From positions 744,001-808,000 of the forward strand of contig CM063257.1 in the NCBI GenBank assembly GCA_032158295.1: DNA of 64,000 bases. Reading direction: 5' to 3'. The notes below the pieces were generated by a model. The model ran no database searches and was not told the DNA's origin. It saw nothing but the letters and a program-made list of their open reading frames with translations. A program made the translations under genes and the position numbers. Positions 10,915-21,021 of the stretch are shown piece after piece. This DNA is from Pycnopodia helianthoides (lineage: Eukaryota; Echinodermata; Asteroidea; Forcipulatida; Asteriidae). Numbering within the stretch: position 1 is the first letter of the stretch; each line of letters begins with the position of its first letter.

Positions 10915-11260
10915 TTTGAACAATTCATAACTCCTGAACCACACATTAGATTTTTACAATCAATAGATCATCTGAAACTTCTTTAAAAACCAAACAACGC
11001 TACACGAAGTATGAACCCGTTTGACCTTGGCTTCCGGTTCAATCCGGAAGTTGAAGTTTAAGGTTTGAAAAATTCATAACTTCTGAACCACACATTATAT
11101 TTTAAAAATCTATACATCATTGGGAAAGTATTTAACAACTTCACAAACGCTACATATAGTGTGACCCCGTTTGACCTTGGCTTCCGGTTAAGTTCGGAAG
11201 TTGAAGTTTTTTGTTTGAACAAATCACAACTCCATAACCAGACATTGATTGAGAAGGTAG
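10915..11260 (+). repeat. Tandem repeat, unit about 145 bp (array 2)
   Basis: Just over two units share CATAACT(C/T)CTGAACCACACAT, CAAACGCTACA and GTTTGACCTTGGCTTCCGGT with array 1 at 7585-7825. Confidence 0.65.
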
Positions 11261-11334
11261 AATGTCGTCACCAATTCATACAATCATCATTTTGTGCAAC
11301 ACTCACGAACACCTTGTTTTTGTAAAATACAAAA

Positions 11335-11765
11335 ACGGAATGTCTAGTTTTAGTTTAAAAGTTCACAATTTTTTCCTGGTGTTCAATCAACACTTTTCAA
11401 GGAACTACTTAAGTGCCGCTTGAAGGTCTGTGTGTGTTTTATCAAGTATGGTCCTATTCCACTCCTTTCTGAACATTATGACTTTACTGACAGCCATGGT
11501 TTAGAGAAAGAAGATCATATCATGACCAAGCAGTCTAGTCTAGCAAACTTGGTTGTGGCGAATGAGACGTCAGGGTGTGGGTTCGAATCCACCTCTTAGA
11601 ACGTGTGTACTTCAGTAAGAGAAATTAACATCATAATCTACATGTATCGTCACCGATTGAACATGGCAAGATGCTCACCACTTTTGATTTTCAGCGCTTC
11701 ATGGGTGTGTACAATGAACTTGAAAGTGTTTTTGGTAACTGTTACCTAATGCGCATTAAAACGCT
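11335..11765 (+). repeat. Duplicated block, copy 2 (partner at 7085-7580)
   Basis: It is nearly identical to the block at 7085-7580, including the tRNA-like B box GTGGGTTCGAATCCACCTC. Small indels separate the copies (for example GGTCCTATTCC versus GGTCCCGTCC). It lies about 450 bp downstream of the lectin 2 stop codon. Confidence 0.7.
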
Positions 11766-12222
11766 CGATGATGATAGCTATGGTACTGTTTGTAAACAAA
11801 TCGGGTGTACTCCACCAAAAATCTGTTTAAAAAACATAGTTCCCTATTAAGACCTAGCCAAATAGCATGGAAATGTCAAATTTCTCTGCCAGTAGGCGTG
11901 GCGTCTCTGGACAATAAGTGGGAGTACAACTAAAAATAAACCACAAAATAAACATTTGGGAAATATTATTTGAACAAAAGAAAGATATTTTTTATTTCAA
12001 ATAATCGTCAGCAAAACTACCATTGAAAAAATGACATGTAAATTAAATATAATAGCACCACACTCAAGATATTAGTCAGCTCTCAGCTAATTTAGTAGCA
12101 ATATTTATAAACTATTTTCTTTTTTTAATCATTATCATTTCTTTAACCCCCCCCTACTCCCTACCCCAATTAGATGGGTTTACTCCCCGAAAGTGCCTTT
12201 CTTGCAGAGGCTGTATGGTTAT

Positions 12223-12524
12223 TCACATGCTGCCATAATGACAGACATACGTTACGTTGAGATACTTCCCTGTACCTAGACAGGGGTCCGGTCCATACCA
12301 AGCATTATTCGGGACAAATGCGCATTGTCTTTTCCCCTGGCACTCGATCTTCACTTTCTCAAGTGACATGGTTTCATTTCTTCCGTCACAAGGGCCATCT
12401 TTGTTGATGAAGCAACGATGTTTATTGTCAGCATCAAAACCGTATAGGGCCCACTTTACATCGATGGTCTCACCGTCTCCACAGTTGATAGCGAAGTTGT
12501 GATTCTCACATTCAAGCTTTTGAA
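12223..12524 (-). CDS. SUEL-type lectin, gene 2, exon 2 (lectin domain)
   Basis: This is the second exon of the gene whose first exon is at 19482-19692. The acceptor on the minus strand is ATACAG, directly before the lectin domain. All eight cysteines, ALYGF and DPC...KYLNVTYVC are preserved. Compared with gene 1, about 18 of 98 residues differ in this exon and there is one extra codon. The reading frame is open to the stop at 12223. The intron separating it from exon 1 is about 6.96 kb because a transposon has landed in it. Confidence 0.88.
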
Positions 12525-15500
12525 CTGTGTATGAAAAAGAACGAACACAAGTTTTGAAGGTAAAAATAGGCTCGATGTTGCTTACCGTAAAACCCAAACG
12601 GTCACAAGGGGGGGGGGGCTCGGTATCGCTGCCCCTCTCTCTTGCTCCTCTTTCTCTCCTTCAAATAAAATTGAAGGATATGCACAAGGGATGGTTGGCA
12701 ATAATAAATTAAAAAAAAACACCCAAATTATGTCTTTGTCCCGCTTCCCCCCCCCTCCCACCCCAATGAAAATAAATGAGAGCGGGAAGCACGCGCGTGA
12801 GAAGAAAAAAGTGAAGTGCTTGTGTTTTTCTATTGCTCTTGTTCCTTATTTTTCACAATTTTTTTTAAAATGTCACTTTCATTGAAATACTCGCGCTACT
12901 ATGGCTTGGTTTCCGGTGGGGAAAAAAGGCGCAAAACCCGGCTCCTTAATTCATTTAAAGATCTACTTCAACGGTACTAAGATAATTTAAACTTTGGCGA
13001 AATCCAATCAATTTGTGTTTCATGATTACGTATATATTAATGAAAATACTTAGCGGTAGTTGCGTAATTAAAAAAAAAGGTCATTTAGGCCAGCGTTCAG
13101 CAGCTCCTCATACCGAGTTTTTGGAAACGGCATGTCACGTGATAAAAATATACCATAGACTCTGATGACGTACATGAATGGAGACGGCTTGTTTACCCCC
13201 CGCGCAGCGAAGTGTGTTTATTGTACGCGTCTATAGCTATTCACACAGTAAACGAGGACAAAATGTCAGACATTAGCGGATCGTGGGAGGAACACAGTGT
13301 GGACGAAGAAGAATTAGGAAATACAGATGATAGTATTGATAGTGAGGATAGATCTGACGGTGGAGGGAGCTCTTCCGAAGACGAAGAGGGCGTTGATGAA
13401 GCTGGGGAGTGCTTGACGTGACGAGGAAGTGCGAGGTGCCAAACCATACAGGTTTGAGCCACTGGCCGCCGATGATCGTGAACGTGCGAATCCTGATGCA
13501 GGAGGTCGACTAAACAATACTGAATGGTGAGTCCCACAGGTTTTTTGAAGAACAAACAATGCTATGTTTACTGTTTTTTATCGTCATAAAGTACTTATTT
13601 ATCTATGCGGCATATGAGGCCGCTATAATGGATAGAAATAGCAGCAGAAAGTTGATTTTTTTTTCTCACGAAATGGTTGCTGTTGTCCAATATGGTTCAC
13701 GTTTTCATGATACATTGAATGGTGTCACTCAAAAATTGTTCCCATTGGGTTAGTGCAGGTATCCTTATCGGAAAACCGGGTTCCATGGAGAAGGAAAATA
13801 GATGAATGTTGTTTTATTTGTTTCTGTAATTCCTCGTTTATCCATTAATTTTTTCACAATACAATCATCAAATCTCAGTGTGTCGGAGATAACATTTATT
13901 TTCAGTACCGAACTGATCCTGACAAGCCGTATTTTCTGTCAGTGTCACTGTTCTACCGCATTTATTTATTTTATTTTTTTAGCAAATGATTGAGGTAGGT
14001 CCTAGCCTAATTGGATTATTTTTTATGTCAAGCTCATTTGCTAATTATTTCTCATAGTTTTCTTTTAGGCTAGTATGATATGTCATGTTTATTCTTTAAA
14101 ACAGAACTACAATTACAAACCACTTTTCAAATAAAAAAAATAAAATAAAAAAAAATTCCCAGAGACACAAAGTAAGAACAACGGCCATTGATAAACAATG
14201 CGAAACATTGCATGATTTTTTACTTAGATGTATAAATGAGACACGCATCGTTTCAATCCCCACTCATTTTGTATTACCCCCGTTCACGTAAAATTAGTTA
14301 ATGGTCATGAACATAGTCCATCCTATGTCAGTACAGCAACACTTTCATCCGTTAATTTTCTGTTATTTAAATTTTTCTTTCAGGTGCTCATGCGGACACT
14401 GTGTGGTCCAACCAATGGCAGTGAACTGCATCTGCTGTAAGGAAGTGCAGAAGACAAGAGCCCAAATGGCAGCATTGAACATTAATGTAGAGGATGAAAA
14501 CCAAAGCCTTGCTGTGCATGATTGGTTTGAAGCAGTCTGTCTGCACCCGGCTGTACTTCAAACCGCGTATTTACAGTACCGGTGAATACTATGGCAGAGA
14601 TGCAGTTGAAGGGACTCTAGACCAGTAAGTGTCTTTTTTTAATTGAACTGTAAAATTAATGTAAGGAGCAAACCCTCCCCCCAAAAAAATTATTACGCCT
14701 CTTACCTGACCCTGAGTATAATTGACTGTTGGATTAGATTTATTCAACTCAGAAAAACGAATAACCATAAAACCTGTACAAGATTTTTTCTAAACACTTT
14801 GATCTCTGTCACAATTGTTGAGTATGTTACAGCTTATGACTTCTTTAAAGAACCCAAAAGTGTGTGTGTGTGAGTTTGTAGTGCAATCAAACCGAGGACT
14901 TACAACAAAAGGGACAATAGGTCCATGTTTGTTATCACAAAGGAAAACAATGGGGTCCACGTTTGTCAGGACAAAGAGTTGAACAAAGGAGGGTCCACGA
15001 TTGGAGCTCATGACACACTTGAGTGTGTGTGTGTGTGTGTGAGCTTACACATGCCAACTTACGGAGCAATGCTACCCCATAAGGTTTTCTTTGTTCTGGT
15101 GGTGACCCAATTAGGATTTCTTCAGAAAAAGGAGAACAACAATGAAAGTACCCCTGTAACAGCCATATGTAAGGGTATGTGTGTGTGGGGGGGGGGGGGG
15201 TTCTCCTACAAGTTTTTCGACTGGACAAACCAGAAGAGTATATTTCCACCCTTACTCGTACGTGATTTCTTCAAAATGGGAAAACTGTGTTTTTAAACAA
15301 ATATTGATATCAAATGTTTACCTAATTTGATTTTCTTCAACTACTTTGTTTGCAGAAGAAATCGCCATGTTGTTTACAGGCGAGTTGTCAGATGGTGTAC
15401 GGGCTACCTCGGAAGGTTCAACAGAGTGCCACTTCCTTCATGTATCATGGACGCCATCCGAAGGACATATCCCAACCCCAATGGACAATATAAAGGGTTT

Positions 15501-18500
15501 ACCCGCCACTTGACTATTAGTAACTTAAAAACCCTAAAATTTATTGCCAATCATATAATAAGAATTCCTCTTCTCACTCGAATTTAGTGTGGTATTTTTA
15601 ACCCCTATAGTTGATAAAATGTTTGTAAATGAGACTCAAAAAATAGATGTACAAATTATTTGTCAAACATAAAGCTCATGCTGTTGTGCCTCTCAATGGA
15701 AAATAGTGAAATGCATTCAACTTACATGTACATATTACAAACATGGAAGTTATACAGCAAAGAGGCTTCAAAAGGGGAACTTTTTTGAGAACCACAATCT
15801 TTGATAAAAATCTGTTAATATTTGGCTCACTGGGATGGGATGTGTGTCATTACAAGAACAATGTCTATAATTAGGTGAGGTTTGCGCTGACACCATAGGT
15901 AAAATCTCTTTTGAGTAGTGGTGGTTCTGAAAAGAAACAGTGGTTTCACAACTTGATTTTTTGATCAGTATGCCCTGATCCTCTTCAGGAAGTTGTCAAA
16001 CCACCACTACTCACAACGAGATTTTATACATAGCATCACTGCAAACCTGATCCCACCATGCAAAGTTTCAAATCATACTATGATCAAAACATGTTCTGCT
16101 AATCTAGTAGTGGTACATGGTTTTCAGGAAGGTTTTCAGAATTGAGGATACAAACATGGTGGGATTGGTGGCCTCCATTTACTCTAAATTTTCAGTGTGT
16201 TACAATCATTTTTAGATGATCCATGAGTAAATGACAATAAATACTTTTAATAATATACACATATCAGTCTTTAGTCTTTATGAGTATTATTTTATTTCAA
16301 GAAAAATAGAATAAAACAACAATTGTTTTTGCAAAGTCAACTACCCCTCTTCAAGTGAAGTAAATAAATAGAAAGCAGCTTAATTAATAAATTAAAGGGA
16401 CACGTTGCCATTAAAAGAAAATGTAACTATGAGTTCCTTACCCTTCTTGCATATACTACATGGTAAATGACCACCTTATGTACAAAAAGCAATATTTTTG
16501 GAGTTAAGAGTACAGTGTACATGTAATACTTAATGTCAAGAAAAGTTGTATCACCAAAGTTGACCTCTCTGTCTAGTTTCAATTTTCATTGAGTAATTAA
16601 ATAGAAAACAGCTAAATTAAAAGGGAATGTTGCAAAACTAATTCCATGCGATCCTTACTCTTCTTGCCTACAGACATTCTAAAAGACCTTATAAAAATTT
16701 TCAGCTCAATGTAGACTTTCAAGAAAATGTAAACAAACATTTCAAATTACAGTCAAAGCTTAGAAAGACAGGTTGTCTGGCAAATTGTCAAAAAGAAGTG
16801 TAATTGTTTTGTGTTTGCCCTGGATTGAAAACACATTACACATGAAATATGCAAACCCCAATACATGTACTCCAACTCCTCTTTTTCTCCCCCCCCCCCA
16901 AAAAAAACTACTTTAGTTCACCATGCAATATGCACAAACTGGGGCTGCTCATTAATCTTACGTAGCAAACAAGTTTGTGGTTGATCCCCCTTCTAACAAA
17001 TAATAACAATAACAAATAAGTACGGTATACATGTGTACATGTACTCAATAAAACCCTACATTTAAATTACCAGATGTGGTTGCGGTCAAGTAAAAGCTAC
17101 ATGGGCATTAAAACAACTCTTCTCATAAGATAATAAAGGGTGTACAAAAAATATGTACAATACATGTATAATCAATAAAGAAAAAAATCCACAATGGCTT
17201 GATGAATAAATCATATTTTACCATCAGAAATAATCCTCTGCATTAAACAATAAGGTGTTTAAACTATGTCAACAGTATCTCTTTAATACATGTAATAGGA
17301 GGACAAAATAAACCTTTCTTTCATTTTAATAATTCTGCTTGAAACAAAATTGCAAACAGACATGAATCATGCATCTCAAACCTAGGGGTTTATAAATTTG
17401 TTAAAAATCTTGAGGGAAATTGTTAACTTTTAAGATATTCACAAGTCAGGCCTGGAATTACACGGAGGCCATGGCCTTCGTTGCCCTTGTGTTGGCCTTG
17501 GTGCCCCTTCAAAAGTCTCCCATAGACTTTAAGATTTTCCAATGGAAGTACCCTTTACAAAATGAAAATGGCCTTGCCCTCTCCAAGATGAAATTCCAGG
17601 CCTGACAAGTGTATGATTATGCAAAGTAAAGTTAATTATTATTCCGATACTGCACATTTTGATGTGTAATGAAATAAAAATAACCCTCAGCTCGGGGTCC
17701 AGGCATTTTGAAGCTGACCCCCACCCCCCGCGGTTGAATATTTCTCCCCTAAACATAATTAAGGTTGTTTCTGCAACAAGCCAGTAAACCGTTTCATTAC
17801 CTCCTCTGATGTGATTGAACTTTCCATCACATTAGATGGGAGAAGTTGTTCACCAGTGGGCTCCTGGTCACCATACTTAGCATATATTCAGCAAAAGCTT
17901 CTTGCAAAACCTGAACAAAAGATCAAAACAAACATTGTATTTAACCTCTAAGTCAAAATGTCATAATTTGGGCATTGTATTCACACACATGTATGGCTTT
18001 GCCCTTTGTAGGCCCAAGTCATTTTTTACCATGGTCCTTCCCCTGGTACTCCTCCCCCAGGGATACAATGATGTTGAAAGCAAACTAAACTGGAAAAGCA
18101 ATGTAAGGTCAATAATGAAGTCTGTAGGTTGTACTTGAAGTTGAAGGGGAGTCTTGTACACATGTATGTGCACTGGGATGACAAGGTCAAGGAGGTGAAG
18201 TAGAATTGGTAACTAGTTACAAACTTTCCTAAACTTCGAACTCGAATCATGCTCACAATCACATCGAGTGAAAAGGAAAATTGTTGATGGTTTTGGTAGC
18301 CCTACTATTGAGTTTGAAATCTCTTGCGAGAAGTGCATGTTTTGAAATGAAAAGAAACGATGGTAAAATATCAACTACATACTCATAGAACTTAGTTTTA
18401 GAACTTAAAAGTTGCTTACCCAGCTCTTCTCTCTTTTCTTAAATGACATGCCAGACGAGTGTTGGCTGAATCGCTTAGTTTCATTTGGCTGTGCCTGTTT

Positions 18501-19692
18501 TACTCTCTGTTTGAAAAGATGATAGCACTGCAGATGGGGCTTTCATGGTTGGGATTGAACCTGGCTTAAGCCTGTTATAGCTTTTTAATCCAAAACTGCT
18601 CTTTAGTTGCGATGTTGCAACCCGACAGTCGTCCGTAAAATGGGCACTGCAAATCATGGTCCATTTTGTCACCGTGAAACCCTGTGTTGGTCACCGAACG
18701 CACCCATTCCCTTCTCTGGACAGGATCTCTTGGGAATCGAAACAAAAACTCACATCTGGGTTCCTATCTGCGTTCCAAGTACATCCACCAACAGAACATG
18801 AATTCGGCATGGTCAATTCTCACGTCTTAACTTGGTGAATGTATCCGAATAATGAGATCATCACACATAGTTACCGTGTAAACACACGACACATCGCTAC
18901 TTCCTGGTTTCCCCTTTCTTATAAGTACGTCATCATTCGCTGGTTCACCCACGTATCTTATAGTTGGTTCGTGGTGCGCGTAAATACACGTGCTTCAGTA
19001 TGGGACATGCATGGTGCCTATGGAGGGAGCCATGGAAGCGCGCGAGTTTTTAAAAACCCTAAGATCGGATTATTTTTTCCGGTTAAAATTACGAAAAAAA
19101 TATATGTTTAAAACAATCAAACCTACAAGGTCAGAATACTTAATAACATTATGTTTAAGATTCAGCAATTTGTTTTATTTCGCAGATATTGCTGAAGTAG
19201 ATCTTTAATCCACCTCTCATCGTTTGCACAATATTCAAAGACATTTTTACAGTCTGCGTTCAATTCACACTACAGTGGTCATAGGCCTACGAAAGTAAAT
19301 TAAGTGTACACACTGCACATTATTTCTAAGACGAGTCCATCACATCGTTCTAATTTTTACAATTTCTCAAAATTATCCGGATTGAACTATAGGATTAATC
19401 GTATGCCCCCCCCCCGAGTCATAACAAATGTTATCTCCCTCACCCAATTATTATTCGCTTTGAAAAATTAATTTCACTTACTAGTAACAGTCGTTTGTGT
19501 ATTCTTGTACTTAGGCTTGCGGCAAGTTGCTCGGAAAGCTGACATTGTTTTCTGTCTGAACAGACGTCCATCGTCGCCAGCATTGACCGTCATCATCACG
19601 CCGCAAGATTCACCGTTTACAACTTGCAAGAAACCGACTGTCAAAGTAAGTAGAATGAGTGCGCGTAGGGTGTACATTGTTTCGCCAGACAT
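12223..19692 (-). CDS. SUEL-type lectin, gene 2, whole-gene span (170 aa)
   Basis: Joining exon 1 (19692 to 19482) to exon 2 (12524 to 12223) gives 513 nt and 170 aa, the same length as gene 1, with the same intron phase. The product is a secreted single-domain SUEL lectin. The intron matches that of gene 1 on both sides and differs mainly by the TTAA-flanked element at 12959-19204 and by lacking the SINE. Whether the enlarged intron, which contains an opposing gene, still splices efficiently is unknown; both exons and splice sites are intact. Confidence 0.82.
12946..12970 (+). other. Left end of the TTAA-flanked transposon: TTAA plus 12-bp terminal inverted repeat
   Basis: TTAA at 12955-12958 abuts AGATCTACTTCA (12959-12970), the exact reverse complement of the right end at 19193-19204. 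A second TTAA at 12946-12949 marks where homology with the uninterrupted lectin 1 intron (CCGGCTCCTTAATCC) breaks. Nine bases (12950-12958) lie between the break and the inverted repeat. Confidence 0.75.
13263..15587 (+). pseudogene. Stand-alone P2X7-type cytoplasmic ballast-domain gene, three exons, frameshifted
   Basis: Exon 1 is 13263-13526, exon 2 is 14384-14624 and exon 3 is 15356-15587. Donors GTGAGT and GTAAGT and both acceptors fit, and the splice phases agree. Exon 1 begins with an acidic, serine-rich tail, and the junction to exon 2 creates NTEWCSCGHC. Exon 2 adds NCICCKEV and a LQTAYLQYR segment; exon 3 adds YRRVVRWCTGYLG, PLPSCIMDAIRR and NGQYKGF. In human P2X7 the same order appears as a WCQCG-type cysteine cluster, a CC pair, LPSCCRWRIR and GQYSGF near the C-terminus. 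There are no transmembrane segments, so this is the zinc-binding cytoplasmic domain alone. Two one-base frameshifts break it: near 13415-13419 in exon 1 and near 14583 in exon 2. Its role in the element is unknown. Confidence 0.8.
15898..16028. repeat. Inverted repeat inside the transposon
   Basis: Arms of about 30 bp pair around a central region containing TTGATCAGTATGCCCTGATC. The layout (AGTGGTGGTTCTGAAAAG, then a core, then CTTCAGGA) is a diverged version of the repeat at 20030-20105 and 61025-61125. Confidence 0.55.
17447..17604 (+). mobile_element. Family A element, full length, with 6-bp flanking direct repeat
   Basis: It starts CAGGCCTGGAATTACACGG and ends GAAATTCCAGGCCTG, so the ends are inverted repeats. 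ACAAGT flanks it on both sides (17441-17446 and 17605-17610), giving a candidate target-site duplication. It is non-coding and nested in the TTAA-flanked transposon, hence younger. Confidence 0.7.
17801..18810 (-). pseudogene. THAP zinc-finger protein gene of the transposon, two exons seen, frameshifted
   Basis: Exon 1 runs from the ATG at 18810 to about 18420 (donor GTAAGC); exon 2 is 17910 to 17801 (acceptor TTTTGTTCAG, donor GTAATG). The N-terminus MPNSCSVGGC gives the first two zinc ligands. FRFPRDPVQRREWVRSV follows, then CSAHF gives the third cysteine and the histidine, and LKPGSIPTM is the usual C-terminal THAP signature (C2CH). Two frame changes split this domain, near 18745 and 18675. 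A stop near 18481 and a further shift in exon 2 follow. THAP domains bind DNA and occur at the N-terminus of P-element and Kolobok transposases. Exon 2 encodes an acidic linker (EYMLS, then DQEPTGEQLLPS). No catalytic domain follows. Confidence 0.75.
19193..19208 (+). other. Right end of the TTAA-flanked transposon
   Basis: TGAAGTAGATCT (19193-19204) is the inverted partner of 12959-12970, and TTAA (19205-19208) follows. Lectin-intron homology with gene 1 resumes immediately: TTAATCCACCTCTCATCGTT here matches 9071 onward. Confidence 0.8.
19482..19692 (-). CDS. SUEL-type lectin, gene 2, exon 1 (signal peptide)
   Basis: The ATG at 19692 begins a signal peptide followed by about 40 residues with two cysteines, ending at a GTAAGTG donor (19481 downward). 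Apart from one missing codon and one residue change it is identical to gene 1 exon 1. This exon is far more conserved between the two genes than the lectin exon. Confidence 0.88.
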
Positions 19693-20029
19693 GCCCACAC
19701 TGTTCCCCTTTTCTCCTGTAAAGACCAGTGGTTTATGATAACCAAGATCAGACCGTCGTATTTCAAGTCCACGAACACGGAGCCCGTCCACACACCGTTC
19801 ACCTTTATCGCAGTTCACTAATTCCACGAATGGAGTCCGTCAGAGCGATGTAGCTCTACCTACCTGACGCAACAGTTCATTTCCAGGCTTTCCGATTAAT
19901 AATAATAGCTAATGTAAAATGTGTCTGGACTGGCCATTAAAATATGCATAATGCAGTGGGCAAACCAACAACCACAGAGAAACTATAAATATAAATATGA
20001 ATAGTAAACTTGCGGATACAACCATTTTT

Positions 20030-20105
20030 TGAAGGAGTGGTGGCTCTGAAAAGAGCCGGTTTGGTCTCGACGTTTCGAACAGTATACTCTGCTCGTCTTC
20101 AGGAG
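20030..20105 (-). repeat. Dispersed repeat with a hammerhead-ribozyme-like core
   Basis: On the minus strand it reads CTGAAGACGAGCAGAGTATA, then CTGTTCGAAACGTCGAGACC. The same block is at 61025-61125 on plus. CTGANGA and GAAAC are separated by a 6-bp stem (GAGCAG/CTGTTC), which recalls the hammerhead core carried by Penelope-like elements. One extra base sits before the stem, so activity is doubtful. Confidence 0.5.
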
Positions 20106-20825
20106 AAAGAAGACGAGCAATTACTTAAAAAATGGAAATAAAAAATAACTGCTATTGGAATATAAAATCCCTAACTGCTTTCTAAAAAAATAACTGCTTT
20201 TGAAAATAAAATAGCGATGGCACTATACGGGCTTACGTACATTGGCTCTTTGAAGAACAAGAAGAAGAAGAAAACAAAATAGATGTTGTATTCTATAACT
20301 TGTGTACTTCCTTCCCCTTCCCTTACAACCCAACCACGCCCTCTTCTCCTTTCCTCCCCCAAAGGGTAGCTAATTACGACGAGCATTTTGAAGCCTTTGT
20401 CTACCCAGTCAGAAGCTCACAATGATGTATTGCTGAGGTCCGAGGCATCATCATCTCTTGTCAGTATCATTATTTATAAATTATTGACAATGAGCGCTAA
20501 TTATTTTATGAAAGGAGACTGATAAATACGTTTGCAAAACATGCAGACAATTGGCGTCGACAACTCAATTGACTGTTCTTGTAATACCCTTTCGACGCGG
20601 CAGTCAACTGTGACAGGATTAACATAATTTGAAACAAACGTTTGCCTTTGAATAGTGGCAGAACAGGGATGATGGAGTATAAAACAAATTTAATTTCATA
20701 AATGAGCCGATGAAACGCTGGCTGCATGTAGCGAGCAGCGAGACTGGCTGTGATATTGCCCAGTTCAGGTTTCCTGCAAGTTCTGCGCATGCAATGTCTC
20801 TCCCAGGGTGCAATGTGTCTTCCAG

Positions 20826-21021
20826 AGCCCAATTTCATAGAGCTGCTTAAGCACAAAAAGTAGCTAAGCAAAACAAAATTATGCTCACCAGAATTAGGTT
20901 ACCGACCAAACTACCATGTCACATGCATAATTTGTGACTGGTATCCTACTGATTTCTGTTAAGCAGAAAATTGTTAAGCAATATTTTCTGCTTATAAGCA
21001 GCTCTATGAAATTGGGCCCTG
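20826..21021. mobile_element. Family B element (GGGCCCAATTTCATAGAGCTG ends)
   Basis: The left end GCCCAATTTCATAGAGCTGC and right end GCAGCTCTATGAAATTGGGC are inverted repeats. The interior has repeated (T)TAAGCAGAAAAT-like words and no coding capacity. Other copies: 26812-27097, 30828-31020, and partial ones near 29643, 49620-49745, 53460-53570 and 58840-58950. Confidence 0.7.

Larger units (their letters stand above)
9966..12222. other. Spacer between lectin genes 1 and 2
   Basis: No supportable exon. It contains the two-copy duplication at 10375-10606, a lectin-intron fragment at 10590-10672, the 145-bp tandem array at 10915-11260 and the duplicated block at 11335-11765. A small palindrome (ATGGGCATCTGTTTGCCCAT) lies near 10190. 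The last 100 bases resemble the lectin 1 3' flank. Confidence 0.55.
15588..17800. other. Internal non-coding part of the transposon
   Basis: AT-rich sequence with no recognisable transposase motif on either strand. It contains an inverted repeat at 15898-16028 (AAAATCTCTTTTGAGTAGTG paired with CACTACTCACAACGAGATTTT) and a two-copy degenerate repeat around 16390 and 16615. A family-A element occupies 17447-17604. A catalytic gene expected in an autonomous Kolobok is not visible here. Confidence 0.5.
12959..19204. mobile_element. TTAA-flanked DNA transposon (Kolobok-like) with P2X7-ballast and THAP genes
   Basis: The ends are 12-bp perfect inverted repeats (AGATCTACTTCA/TGAAGTAGATCT) flanked by TTAA. 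Beyond the 12 bp the ends keep weaker similarity, including a shared GCGAAAT. The lectin 1 intron supplies an unoccupied reference site. Two genes point inward: a P2X7-ballast-domain gene (plus, 13263-15587) and a THAP-domain gene (minus, 18810-17801). TTAA targets occur in piggyBac and Kolobok superfamilies. A THAP domain with TTAA favours Kolobok. I find no DDE transposase core, so this copy is probably non-autonomous. It has a later repeat-A insertion at 17447-17604 and an inverted repeat at 15898-16028. Confidence 0.75.

Noticed and set aside
13241..13555. Minus-strand open frames opposite the ballast gene exon 1
   Set aside because: The plus strand has the homology and matching splice sites; the minus frames are shadows of an acidic repeat-rich exon.
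14301..14585. The ballast exon 2 frame taken as a complete 94-aa gene
   Set aside because: The first 28 codons are intron; homology starts exactly at the acceptor (14384), and the stop at 14583 is caused by a one-base shift.
12959..19204. piggyBac assignment for the TTAA-flanked element
   Set aside because: Its ends do not begin CCCT and it encodes a THAP protein, which fits Kolobok better; a true CCCT-ended TTAA element is at 41270-41498.
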